From VBAS01 sp964444975 (GTDB taxonomy: Bacteria > Bacteroidota > Bacteroidia > Chitinophagales > Chitinophagaceae), in NCBI GenBank assembly GCA_964444975.1, contig CAYUJD010000111.1, positions 1 through 8,247 on the forward strand: DNA of 8,247 nt. Direction: 5' to 3'. Both the position numbers and the translations under genes were made by a program. Of the stretch, positions 1 to 6,256 are shown one piece after another (within the stretch, counting starts at the first letter, position 1; each line of letters starts with the position of its first letter). The notes under the pieces were generated by a model, which saw only the letters and a list, made by a program, of their open reading frames with translations, was not told where the DNA came from and searched no databases.

Positions 1-62
1 TTGGCAAGAATGACTTCATTCATGCAGCTGCGGTAATCATTAAACTCTTTTACTAATGACAT
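1..62 (-). CDS. N-terminal fragment of a carboxymuconolactone decarboxylase-like protein
   Basis: Only the first 20 codons lie in the window; the gene runs off the left edge. The start codon is the ATG read from 62 to 60. The readable peptide is MSLVKEFNDYRSCMNEVILA. From memory, an N-terminus of the type 'hydrophobic-KEFNDYR-x-x-MNE-x-IL' is typical of Bacteroidota proteins in the carboxymuconolactone decarboxylase/AhpD-like family. Those proteins are small and all-helical, and often carry a CxxC peroxidatic motif. The diagnostic part of the protein is outside the window, so the family call rests on this short stretch. A perfect TAnnTTTG promoter element lies 16-23 bp upstream, which supports the start. 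The gene is divergent from the cytochrome gene at 164. Confidence 0.5.
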   Translation of the reverse strand, partial: MSLVKEFNDYRSCMNEVILA

Positions 63-77
63 AGTGCTGATTTTTCT

Positions 78-109
78 CAAAATTACCGGTAAGCCCTGTC
101 TATTGACCA
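78..109 (-). promoter_or_regulatory. Candidate Bacteroidota-type promoter for the leftmost gene
   Basis: Read on the minus strand, TAATTTTG at 85-78 is a perfect match to the Bacteroidota -7 box TAnnTTTG. The -33 region is weak: a TGG lies 21 bp upstream (109-107) where TTG is expected. Transcription would start near 73, giving a leader of about 11 nt before the ATG at 62. This is consistent with the short, Shine-Dalgarno-free leaders of this phylum. Confidence 0.5.
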
Positions 110-130
110 GCGGGCACAGGAATAAAAAAG

Positions 131-144
131 GAATTTGTAAATTC
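131..144. repeat. 14-bp inverted repeat in the cytochrome leader
   Basis: GAATTTgtAAATTC has perfect 6-bp arms around a 2-bp spacer. It is nested in a looser GGAATT...AATTCC symmetry (130-150), 20 bp before the cytochrome start codon. It could be an operator in this divergent intergenic region, but AT-rich palindromes of this size also arise by chance. I see no clear promoter for the cytochrome gene. Confidence 0.25.
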
Positions 145-163
145 AATTCCTAAATTTTTCATT

Positions 164-571
164 ATGAAAAATAAAACGATTGCTGTTACCATCCTGTTTG
201 TATTTGTATTTATCGGTATGGCTGCCATCCGGCCTGCGGGCAGCCGCCACGAAAACCTGAAAGTATTGCCGCAGGATATCAGCAATGCCGACCTGGATTC
301 AGTAATGGCGGGTTTTGAAAGAGCTCTGAACGTGGGCTGCGATTTTTGCCATGCCAAAAGCAAAACCAGCCCGGCGGACATCGATTATGCCAGCGACGAT
401 AACCCGCAAAAAGAAATTACCCGCATCATGCTGAAGATGACGGCAGCCATCAATAAAGATTATTTCGATTATTCCATACAATACAAAGCCGGCGAACTGC
501 TGGCTGTTTCATGCAAAACCTGTCATGATGGTTTTCCAAGACCTGAAATGAAATACGAAAAGGATAAATAG
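164..571 (+). CDS. Exported small di-heme cytochrome c
   Basis: This is a 135-residue protein. It begins with a basic N-terminus and a hydrophobic stretch (about 6-22), which is a signal peptide or membrane anchor. Two CxxCH heme-attachment motifs follow, CDFCH at 59-63 and CKTCH at 117-121. Methionines at 89 and 92 are candidate axial ligands. The mature part, with NLKVLPxDIS near 31 and FERALNVGCDFCH, resembles a small Bacteroidota cytochrome group related to the photosynthetic reaction-centre cytochrome c domain. The likely role is periplasmic or membrane-anchored electron transfer; the partner is unknown. Covalent heme attachment outside the cytoplasm is established for CxxCH proteins with signal peptides. 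The start gives an intact signal sequence. The antisense reading frame over this gene is not credible. Confidence 0.85.
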   Translation: MKNKTIAVTILFVFVFIGMAAIRPAGSRHENLKVLPQDISNADLDSVMAGFERALNVGCDFCHAKSKTSPADIDYASDDNPQKEITRIMLKMTAAINKDYFDYSIQYKAGELLAVSCKTCHDGFPRPEMKYEKDK

Positions 572-713
572 TATTTTTTGGCACCTGGCTGATACAAAAC
601 CCCTATCCGCTTTCGGGTAATAATACCAAACAAAAAAGCACTTTTGCTCGATTTTACTATTAATCAGCTTCTTATTACACTACTGCTGATAGTGCGGCGT
701 TAAATTTACACCT

Positions 714-732
714 GGTATAAATCAATTATACC
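714..732. promoter_or_regulatory. 19-bp palindrome upstream of the seven-helix membrane protein
   Basis: GGTATAAatcaaTTATACC has perfect 7-bp arms, and the symmetry holds at 16 of the 18 positions outside the central base. It ends 22 bp before the ATG at 755, where an operator or a leader hairpin would sit. No perfect TAnnTTTG element is visible in 572-754. Apart from a weak CACTA/TAGTG hairpin at 678-694 I see nothing else in that intergenic stretch. Confidence 0.35.
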
Positions 733-754
733 TATCCTATAAAAAACCATACAC

Positions 755-1498
755 ATGAACTGGCACAGCGCCATAGGAATTTTATCCACCGTAGCCCTTT
801 TTTCCCCGGTAATTGTAATTCTTTTTTTCCGGCTGATCCGCTACAGGCAGTTTATCCCGTTGTTTTTTTATTTCCTGATTGCCTTTGTTTATAACCTGAT
901 GACCGAAGATCTGCTGGTAGTGCCCCGGAATGTTGAAAGGGGTTATGGCATCATCAACAACCTGCTGGACGTGCCCCTGATGTTTTCATTTCTAATTCTG
1001 ATGAGCCTGTCGGGCAAGCAGGCCAGGCGCATGAAAATTCTGCTGGCCCTTTATATTGTTTTTGAAATAGCTGTTGTCAGCATCAGCGGCATGACGGTGA
1101 AAACAATCACCTGGGTACTTGGGCCGGGTCTTGCCCTTGTGTTTGGTTACGCTTTATATTATTTTGTACAAACAGTAAAACGCAGTTTTATTCACAGCAA
1201 GTTTGTGGGCAAAGCCATGATTGCATCAGCCCTTAGTTTTGCTTACGGGTGTTTTATTTTTATTTACCTGATGCATTATGTGGCTGCTATTCCCGATTTG
1301 CCCAATATCTTCCTCATTTATTATATTGTAACCATTCTTTACAGCAGCCTGATTACAGCCGGCCTGGTGCTGGAAAGCAAAAGAAAACGTAAACTGGAAG
1401 AACTGCTGGTTACCCGCAGGGAACTGCTAAGTTTTTTTTCCGATGAAAAAAAAACGATAACTCCGCATGAAATAGCCGGCCAGCTGAAACTGCACTGA
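755..1498 (+). CDS. Seven-helix integral membrane protein of unknown function
   Basis: The 247-residue protein has about seven hydrophobic segments: 5-26, 34-49, 69-86, 93-112, 118-138, 152-176 and 184-206. A basic cytoplasmic-looking tail follows from 208 (SKRKRKLEELL onward, to about 247). The pattern of seven helices plus a short helical tail resembles the membrane sensor half of some Bacteroidota histidine kinases. No kinase, enzymatic or transporter motif is present, so no function is assigned. It may be a stand-alone sensor or a partner of something elsewhere. The last 23 codons contain a T8 tract and an A9 tract. The stop codon lies only five bases from the stop of the convergent acyl-CoA dehydrogenase, which leaves no room for separate terminators. 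Confidence 0.75.
   Translation: MNWHSAIGILSTVALFSPVIVILFFRLIRYRQFIPLFFYFLIAFVYNLMTEDLLVVPRNVERGYGIINNLLDVPLMFSFLILMSLSGKQARRMKILLALYIVFEIAVVSISGMTVKTITWVLGPGLALVFGYALYYFVQTVKRSFIHSKFVGKAMIASALSFAYGCFIFIYLMHYVAAIPDLPNIFLIYYIVTILYSSLITAGLVLESKRKRKLEELLVTRRELLSFFSDEKKTITPHEIAGQLKLH
1432..1454. repeat. T8 / A9 homopolymer pair inside the membrane-protein gene
   Basis: Eight T (1432-1439) and nine A (1446-1454) flank CCGATG, so the DNA forms a T/A inverted repeat with a 6-base loop. Both tracts are inside the coding sequence for the cytoplasmic tail. Homopolymers of this length are prone to slippage, which would change only the last residues of the protein. Confidence 0.6.
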
Positions 1499-1503
1499 TA
1501 TTT

Positions 1504-3333
1504 TCAGAAGCAATATTTTTCCTCGCCAATCATTTTCTCAGCTATTCTTCTCCGGGCTTCCTTGCTGTTGAAAGGTTCCGCTTTGGTAAACCGTTTAAGC
1601 CCCATCAGAATCATACGCTGTTCATCGCCTTCGGCAAAAGCATTAATGGCGTCTTTACCTGACTTGTTTACTTTATCCGCTGCATCGTACAGGTAAGTAC
1701 GCATGATGTCGGTAAAAACTGCAGCGGCCGACTCGCCTTTTTCTTCAGCTATTTTCATCACCCTCAGCAGCACACTTTCCGCATTGAAGGTTTCAATAGC
1801 CATATCGGCAATATTCATCAGCAGCTCCTGCTCCTTTTCAATCTTCATCATCAGTTTTTGCGCAGCAGCGCCTGCTGTAAGCAGAATGGCTTTTTTCAGA
1901 TTGGCCACCAGTTTTTTCTCTTTTACAAAGGCACCTTCTTCATCGGCTCCGAACCCAGGAATGCTCATCAGTTCTTTTGATACTTCCATGGCGGGCCCCA
2001 TCAGGTTCAGCCTGCCCTGCATGGCTCTTTTCAGCGTCATATCCAGTGTAAGCAGCCGGTTGATTTCGTTGGTGCCTTCATAAATGCGGTTGATGCGGCT
2101 GTCGCGGTAAGCTCTTGAAATATTGTATTCGGCGCTGAAGCCATTGCCGCCATGAATTTGCACACCTTCATCCACGGTAAAATCCAGTACTTCGCTGCCA
2201 TATACTTTCAGCATGGCACATTCAATAGCATATTCTTCTGCGCCACCAAGCAGTGCGTCATTAAATGCTTTGCCTGCCGCCAGCAGTTCTTTTTCTTTTT
2301 TATCAATCCAGTCGGCGGTGCGGTACAAGGCGCTTTCGCCGGTAAAAATCCGGATAGCCATTTCGGCCAGCTTATGTTTGATGGCGCCAAAATTGGAAAT
2401 GGGTTGTTTAAACTGTTCACGGGTCCTGGCATATTTTACCGTTTCGGTAAGTGCCCGCTTGGAGCCGCCAATGGCTGCGGCAGCCAGCTTCAGCCTGCCG
2501 ATATTGAGAATATTGAAAGCAATCCTGTGCCCTTTGCCGATTTCGCCCAGCACATTTTCCACCGGCACTTTGCAGTCCTGGAAATAAAGCTGTACTGTAG
2601 ATGATCCCTTGATGCCCATCTTATGTTCCTCAGGACCCTGTGTAAAACCTTCCATTCCTCTTTCAACAATAAAAGCGGTGAATTTGTCTCCATCCACTTT
2701 TGCAAACACGGTATAAATATGGGCAAAGCCGCCATTGGTAATCCAACATTTCTGCCCGTTAAGAAGATAATATTTCCCATCGCTGCTGAGCTTTGCAGTT
2801 GTTTTTGCACTTAACGCATCGCTGCCGCTGTTGGGCTCTGTAAGTCCGTATGCCCCGGCCCATTCGCCGCTGATGAGTTTGGGAATATATTTTAGTTTTT
2901 GTTCAGGTGTACCAAAATATAATATGGGCAGGGTGCCGATACCTGTGTGCGCAGCTATAGCCACGGAAAATGAATGACCGGCGCCAAGGTATTCATTCAC
3001 GATGGTAGAGGTGACAAAATCCTTTCCCAGCCCGCCATACTCTTCGGGAAACGACACGGCCAGCAATCCCTGTTCGCCGGCTTTCTGCAGCAGCCCTTTC
3101 ATCAGCCCCGGTTCCAGGCTGTCGATGCGGTCGAGTATGGGATAAATCTCTTTGTCGAGAAACTGGTCGCACATATCGCGGATCATCAGTTGTTCCTCAG
3201 AAAAATTTTCCGGTACGAATGTGTCAAAAGGAGAAGATTCCTTTACCAGCCATTCGCCGCCTTTCAGTACAGTTGATACCCCCGTGCCCTGAAGCGGGGA
3301 AAAAAGAAAGGGGTTGTTATAATTAATTTTCAT
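1504..3333 (-). CDS. Acyl-CoA dehydrogenase, VLCAD/FadE-like, with C-terminal extension
   Basis: This 609-residue flavoenzyme catalyses the first step of beta-oxidation, introducing a trans-2 double bond into an acyl-CoA with FAD and passing electrons to electron-transfer flavoprotein. The order is an N-terminal helical domain (about 44-155), a middle beta domain opening with the signature AYGLTEPNSGSD (161-172), then the C-terminal helical domain. That last domain has R304-x-x-F308 in the YARTREQF segment, QIHGGNGF at 392-399 and the signature around RIYEGTNE. Glu419 of YEGT aligns with the catalytic base of MCAD. Residues 430-609 form an extra helical region, as in mammalian VLCAD/ACAD9 and the B. 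subtilis FadE type; ordinary short- and medium-chain enzymes are near 380-400 residues. A preference for long acyl chains is inferred from this. The gene follows the MarR gene by 47 bp with no good promoter between. Confidence 0.92.
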   Translation of the reverse strand: MKINYNNPFLFSPLQGTGVSTVLKGGEWLVKESSPFDTFVPENFSEEQLMIRDMCDQFLDKEIYPILDRIDSLEPGLMKGLLQKAGEQGLLAVSFPEEYGGLGKDFVTSTIVNEYLGAGHSFSVAIAAHTGIGTLPILYFGTPEQKLKYIPKLISGEWAGAYGLTEPNSGSDALSAKTTAKLSSDGKYYLLNGQKCWITNGGFAHIYTVFAKVDGDKFTAFIVERGMEGFTQGPEEHKMGIKGSSTVQLYFQDCKVPVENVLGEIGKGHRIAFNILNIGRLKLAAAAIGGSKRALTETVKYARTREQFKQPISNFGAIKHKLAEMAIRIFTGESALYRTADWIDKKEKELLAAGKAFNDALLGGAEEYAIECAMLKVYGSEVLDFTVDEGVQIHGGNGFSAEYNISRAYRDSRINRIYEGTNEINRLLTLDMTLKRAMQGRLNLMGPAMEVSKELMSIPGFGADEEGAFVKEKKLVANLKKAILLTAGAAAQKLMMKIEKEQELLMNIADMAIETFNAESVLLRVMKIAEEKGESAAAVFTDIMRTYLYDAADKVNKSGKDAINAFAEGDEQRMILMGLKRFTKAEPFNSKEARRRIAEKMIGEEKYCF

Positions 3334-3380
3334 ACAAAAGTGATTTTAGAATTATTTTGAAGATACTACCCGCACTCCCT

Positions 3381-3833
3381 TCAGGAAATGGGGGATTTCA
3401 AATTATCGTACACAATCTGCAGCACTTCCTTGCACACTTCAATTTTTTCCGGCGGCACAGTTTCCAGGGCTTCATTCAGTGTTTCTTCTGCCAGTGCCAT
3501 GGTTTGTTCCTGGAGCTTCTGTGCCTGTTTTGTCAAAAAAATTTTATTGATGCGCCTGTCATTTTCCGATGCTACTCTTTTTACCAGGCCAAGTTTTTCC
3601 AGGTTATCCACCAGCCGGGTGATGCTGGGTTTGTCACGGTAAGTTGCATTGCATAATTCCTGCTGGCTGATGCCGTCCTGTTTCCACAAATGATACAGCA
3701 CACTCCATTGTTCGATGGTAAGATTCATTCCGGAAGAGTTGAACTTTTTCTGCAACCGCCTTGCTATGGCTGTAGAAGCTTTGCCGGTTATGAAGCTGTA
3801 CAGTTCGCCTTTCTTAAATTGGTTGTTTGACAT
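3381..3833 (-). CDS. MarR-family transcriptional regulator
   Basis: The 150-residue protein has the MarR layout: N-terminal dimer helix, winged helix-turn-helix about 35-100, then long C-terminal dimerisation helices (103-145). The recognition region DKPSITRLVDNLEKLGLV (68-85) and the wing ASENDRRINKIFLT (88-101) are typical, including the DRR that contacts the minor groove. I chose the ATG at 3833. The in-frame ATG at 3857 would lie inside the -7 promoter box and upstream of the predicted transcription start, so the longer version could not be translated from this promoter. An 18-bp palindrome directly upstream suggests autorepression. The acyl-CoA dehydrogenase gene follows on the same strand, so the likely inducer is an acyl-CoA, a fatty acid or an aromatic acid; this is inference from context. 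Confidence 0.88.
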   Translation of the reverse strand: MSNNQFKKGELYSFITGKASTAIARRLQKKFNSSGMNLTIEQWSVLYHLWKQDGISQQELCNATYRDKPSITRLVDNLEKLGLVKRVASENDRRINKIFLTKQAQKLQEQTMALAEETLNEALETVPPEKIEVCKEVLQIVYDNLKSPIS

Positions 3834-3834
3834 A

Positions 3835-3852
3835 TAGTTGTTTATACAACTA
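3835..3852. promoter_or_regulatory. Predicted MarR operator (near-perfect 18-bp palindrome)
   Basis: TAGTTGtttataCAACTA has perfect 6-bp arms and is symmetric at 16 of 18 positions. Its size and TTG...CAA core are usual for MarR-family operators. It lies between the MarR -7 box and the MarR start codon, covering the predicted transcription start, so a bound dimer would block initiation. No second copy is visible in the window. Confidence 0.7.
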
Positions 3853-3854
3853 AT

Positions 3855-3885
3855 CAAAATTACTCATATCCCCCGTATAGCCAAA
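3855..3885 (-). promoter_or_regulatory. Consensus Bacteroidota promoter for the MarR-acyl-CoA dehydrogenase operon
   Basis: Read on the minus strand, TTTG (3885-3882) is followed by exactly 19 bp and TAATTTTG (3862-3855). Both boxes and the spacing match the Bacteroidota primary-sigma consensus. The predicted start of transcription, near 3850, leaves a leader of about 17 nt before the ATG at 3833 and falls inside the palindrome. Confidence 0.75.
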
Positions 3886-3910
3886 TAAAATTTCTGTAAT
3901 TTTTTCGGGG

Positions 3911-3941
3911 CTTGCCAGCCTTACAGCATTGGTTAGTTTTG
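3911..3941 (+). promoter_or_regulatory. Consensus Bacteroidota promoter for the glycosyltransferase
   Basis: CTTG (3911-3914), 19 bp, then TAGTTTTG (3934-3941) on the plus strand. Only the first T of the -33 box deviates. Transcription would start about 4-5 bases after the -7 box, leaving only about 6-7 nt before the ATG at 3952. It is arranged back to back with the MarR promoter, with 25 bp between the two -33 boxes. Confidence 0.7.
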
Positions 3942-3951
3942 CTGCTTCCCG

Positions 3952-5067
3952 ATGACACTCGTTTACATCACCATAGCATTACTGGTCACCTACAGTATTC
4001 TTCTTTTATACTACCGTGCCGGCTGGCGGCAAACAAAAACCTTTCTGGCAGGAGAGCAGGCGCCAGCTACCCGTATTTCAGTAATTGTGCCCGCCCGGAA
4101 TGAAGAAGAAAACATTGGGCCCCTGCTTGAGTCAATGAAAAATCAATCTTACCCGGCCGTACTTTTTGAAGTAATAGTAATTGATGACAATTCAACTGAT
4201 AACACAGCAGCGATAGCAAAAAGCTTTTCTTTTGTAAAACTGGTACAACTTCAGTTTGAAAACATAACTGCTTACAAAAAAAAAGCCATTGAAACCGGCA
4301 TTGCTGCCGCTTCGGGTGAACTGATTGTGACCACCGATGCCGATTGCATAGTGCCGGAAAACTGGCTGAAAACAATAGCTGCCCATAAAGAACAAACTAA
4401 CGCCGTGTTGATTGCCGCGCCGGTGCTGATGGATGGGCGTCATTCATTTTTACAGTTATTCCAGTCGGTGGACTTTATGGTGCTGCAGGGCATAACTGCC
4501 GCTTCGGTGCAAAAAAAGATTCACAACATGTGCAATGGTGCCAATCTTGCTTATGAAAGAAAAGCATTTTATGAAGTGAACGGCTTCAGCGGCATTGATC
4601 ACATTGCTTCGGGCGACGACATGCTGCTGATGCATAAAATTGCCCGGCGTTACCCGGGCAAAACTGCTTTCCTGTTATCGGATGACGCCATTGTAACTAC
4701 AAAGCCTGCCGGCTCATGGAAAGAATTTTTCAGCCAGCGTATCCGCTGGGCCAGCAAGGCCACGCATTACAATGACATAAAAATCTTCAGTGTACTTTTC
4801 CTGGTTTATTTTTTCAACCTGTCTCTTTTGGCTTTACTGGTTGCCGGCTTCTGGAATTTCAAACTATGGATAGCCTTTGCAATCCTTGTGCTTTGCAAAA
4901 CCATTGTTGAATTATTTTTCATTTACCCGGTGGCAGAGTTTTATGGCAGGCAACGCCTGTTAAACTACTTCATCCTTTTTCAGCCATTGCACATTTTATA
5001 TACGGTTATAGCCGGCTGGCTGGGGCTCATGGGCAAGTATAAATGGAAAGACCGGCGGGTGAAATAG
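3952..5067 (+). CDS. Membrane-bound family 2 glycosyltransferase
   Basis: The 371-residue protein has one N-terminal membrane helix (about 3-21), a cytoplasmic GT-A catalytic domain (42-275) and three C-terminal helices (279-300, 303-325, 336-358). Catalytic-domain landmarks are SVIVPARNEEENI (43-55), the nucleotide-binding IDDNS (77-81), the metal-binding DxD in TDAD (128-131), the GDD at 221-223 as the likely catalytic-base region, and QRIRW at 262-266. The last is the Q/RxxRW motif of processive or membrane-translocating GT2 enzymes. It should transfer a sugar from a nucleotide-sugar to a lipid or polysaccharide acceptor at the cytoplasmic face of the inner membrane. Sugar and acceptor cannot be read from the sequence. 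It appears monocistronic, with its own promoter. Confidence 0.88.
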   Translation: MTLVYITIALLVTYSILLLYYRAGWRQTKTFLAGEQAPATRISVIVPARNEEENIGPLLESMKNQSYPAVLFEVIVIDDNSTDNTAAIAKSFSFVKLVQLQFENITAYKKKAIETGIAAASGELIVTTDADCIVPENWLKTIAAHKEQTNAVLIAAPVLMDGRHSFLQLFQSVDFMVLQGITAASVQKKIHNMCNGANLAYERKAFYEVNGFSGIDHIASGDDMLLMHKIARRYPGKTAFLLSDDAIVTTKPAGSWKEFFSQRIRWASKATHYNDIKIFSVLFLVYFFNLSLLALLVAGFWNFKLWIAFAILVLCKTIVELFFIYPVAEFYGRQRLLNYFILFQPLHILYTVIAGWLGLMGKYKWKDRRVK

Positions 5068-5150
5068 CCTGGTACGTTTTTCTTTCAGTAAAAAATTATA
5101 CTACCCCAATTTTAAATGACAGGGAACCGGTGCAGGCTGATCTCTTTTCC

Positions 5151-5576
5151 TCAGGGTTTACGTGAATAACGGTAGCTGCCGGTCCATTTGTTGGTAGCCT
5201 GCGTACGTGATGTCACGGTTACTTCAGTTATACACACAACACCCGTTGGTGTACCGGTAATAGTAAAATTATTATTGGCGCTGGAAGTATTTGTTGTTTG
5301 GGTAAAAAAAGGTGGCGCGCCGGAACCGTCATCTTTTTTCGCCGACACATCAATGGTAACACCCTGCGGGGGCATGGTGGATGTAATAGATACCGTCAAA
5401 GGAAAATCGGTTTGTGGCGCTGCAGGCTGCGTGGAATTTGCCGGCGGGTTCAGGGTTACTGCCAGCTGTGCTTCGCCACCGCCGCCACCGCCGCCGCCAG
5501 AGCCTTTCTTACAGTTACCTGCCACACCAAAAACAAGTGAGAACCCCACAAATAAGTATAACAGAAATCTTCTCAT
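5151..5576 (-). CDS. Small glycine-rich lipoprotein
   Basis: The 141-residue product starts with MRRF and a hydrophobic core (4-18), then GVAGNC with Cys22 followed by Lys-Lys. This fits a lipoprotein signal of the Bacteroidota type, where CKK is common after the lipidated cysteine; Asn at -1 is less usual. A run of eight glycines (27-34) links the anchor to a Thr/Ser/Pro-rich domain that looks all-beta, perhaps immunoglobulin-like. It ends in a SYRYSRKP tail. Its likely location is the inner face of the outer membrane or the cell surface; its function is unknown. The eight Gly codons come from a GGC/GGT tract at 5475-5498. The region 5068-5150, between this gene and the convergent glycosyltransferase, holds no strong terminator that I can see. 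Confidence 0.75.
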   Translation of the reverse strand: MRRFLLYLFVGFSLVFGVAGNCKKGSGGGGGGGGEAQLAVTLNPPANSTQPAAPQTDFPLTVSITSTMPPQGVTIDVSAKKDDGSGAPPFFTQTTNTSSANNNFTITGTPTGVVCITEVTVTSRTQATNKWTGSYRYSRKP

Positions 5577-5614
5577 AGAAAAATTAATTTGAACGAAAAT
5601 CTAAGGTAAGACTA

Positions 5615-5632
5615 TTTCAGTTTCTGCTGAAA
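5615..5632 (-). terminator. Weak hairpin between the Lrp and lipoprotein genes
   Basis: TTTCAG and CTGAAA form a 6-bp stem with a 6-base loop, 9 bp after the Lrp stop codon on the minus strand. There is no U-run after it. It could be a weak terminator, a processing site, or a protein-binding palindrome in front of the lipoprotein gene, which has no clear TAnnTTTG promoter. Confidence 0.25.
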
Positions 5633-5640
5633 CAACCCCA

Positions 5641-6105
5641 TCAGGAAACTTTTACAGTGCGGATAAAACTTTCTTCCAGCGAAATGAATGTTTCCGTACG
5701 TTCAATTCCCTTTATTTTCTGCAGCTGGTCGTGCAGCACTTTTTTCAGCTCACCGATATCGCGGCACACCACTTCGGCAAACATGCTGTAGTTGCCGGTA
5801 GTATAATTCAGCCGCACTATTTCGGGCATTTTCTGCAGCTCTTTTGCCACGGCATCATACATGGAACTTTCTTTAAGATAAATACCGATAAAGGCAATCA
5901 CATCGTAACCGAGTTCTTTCAGGTCAACACTGAAGCGTGTGCCTTTCACAATGCCGGCATCCTGCAGTTTTTTTATGCGCACATGAATGGTGCCGGCTGA
6001 TACAAACAATTTTTTTCCCAGCTCGGCATACGATACGTTGGCATCATTCATCATGTGGTGAATGATCTGCTGATCCAGTTTATCAAGATTCAATTTGGCG
6101 GGCAT
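5641..6105 (-). CDS. Lrp/AsnC-family transcriptional regulator
   Basis: The 154-residue protein has the standard two-domain layout. The N-terminal helix-turn-helix begins LDKLDQQIIHHMMNDANVSY (about 7-26) and has its recognition helix in SAGTIHVRIKKLQDAGIV (36-53). A C-terminal RAM ligand/oligomerisation domain (about 65-150) contains the Gly-rich turn TTGNYSMFAEVVCRD (102-116). Family members bind amino acids and form octamers that wrap DNA; the effector here is unknown. Length and start agree with the family norm of about 150 residues. The upstream 80 bp are strikingly AT-rich, which suits Lrp-type binding and possible autoregulation. The lipoprotein gene lies 64 bp downstream on the same strand. 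Confidence 0.92.
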   Translation of the reverse strand: MPAKLNLDKLDQQIIHHMMNDANVSYAELGKKLFVSAGTIHVRIKKLQDAGIVKGTRFSVDLKELGYDVIAFIGIYLKESSMYDAVAKELQKMPEIVRLNYTTGNYSMFAEVVCRDIGELKKVLHDQLQKIKGIERTETFISLEESFIRTVKVS

Positions 6106-6120
6106 TTTTCAGCTGGCTTT

Positions 6121-6190
6121 TACAAATTATTTTAATAAATACAATTTTATTGAATATTTTCTAAAGTTTTAAAATAATTATTGAATTTTT
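6121..6190. promoter_or_regulatory. AT-rich Lrp upstream region with a small palindrome
   Basis: This stretch is almost entirely A and T. It contains CAATTTTATTG (6142-6152), a perfect 4-bp-arm palindrome, within looser ATA...TAT symmetry. It lies just upstream of the Lrp start, where autoregulatory binding would be expected. No perfect minus-strand TAnnTTTG box is present, so the Lrp promoter itself is not located. Confidence 0.25.
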
Positions 6191-6221
6191 TGGAATGAAA
6201 ACCCTGGTGTCTTTATTTTTG
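6189..6221 (+). promoter_or_regulatory. Plus-strand promoter for the tRNA-like RNA
   Basis: TTTG (6189-6192), 21 bp, then TATTTTTG (6214-6221), a perfect TAnnTTTG. The spacing is 2 bp longer than the usual 19. Transcription would begin around 6226, just before the 20-bp palindrome and about 30 nt before the acceptor stem of the tRNA-like fold. There is no plus-strand protein gene downstream, so this promoter supports an RNA gene. Confidence 0.55.
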
Positions 6222-6229
6222 TTTCATCA

Positions 6230-6249
6230 ATCCCGATAGCTATCGGGAT
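6230..6249. repeat. Perfect 20-bp CCCGA-type palindrome
   Basis: ATCCCGATAGCTATCGGGAT is a perfect palindrome. The CCCGATAGCTATCGGG core is, from memory, a dispersed short palindrome in many Bacteroidota genomes. It would form a hairpin at the very 5' end of the predicted transcript. Three further hairpins with the same CCCGA...TCGGG arms occur within the next 400 bp. Confidence 0.8.
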
Positions 6250-6256
6250 GATTATA

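Noticed and set aside
100..381. 93-codon minus-strand reading frame over the cytochrome gene
   Set aside because: It is antisense to a gene with two clear CxxCH motifs, and its product has no recognisable features.
2152..2604. 150-codon plus-strand reading frame, and other long frames, opposite the acyl-CoA dehydrogenase
   Set aside because: They are antisense shadows of a well-conserved enzyme gene, with low-complexity Cys/Ser/Phe-rich products and no promoter or family match.
3834..3857. Eight-residue N-terminal extension of the MarR protein from an upstream ATG
   Set aside because: That ATG overlaps the -7 promoter box and lies upstream of the predicted transcription start.
5068..5150. 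Terminator between the convergent glycosyltransferase and lipoprotein genes
   Set aside because: Only weak pairings (CTGA...TCAG) without a proper U-run are visible.
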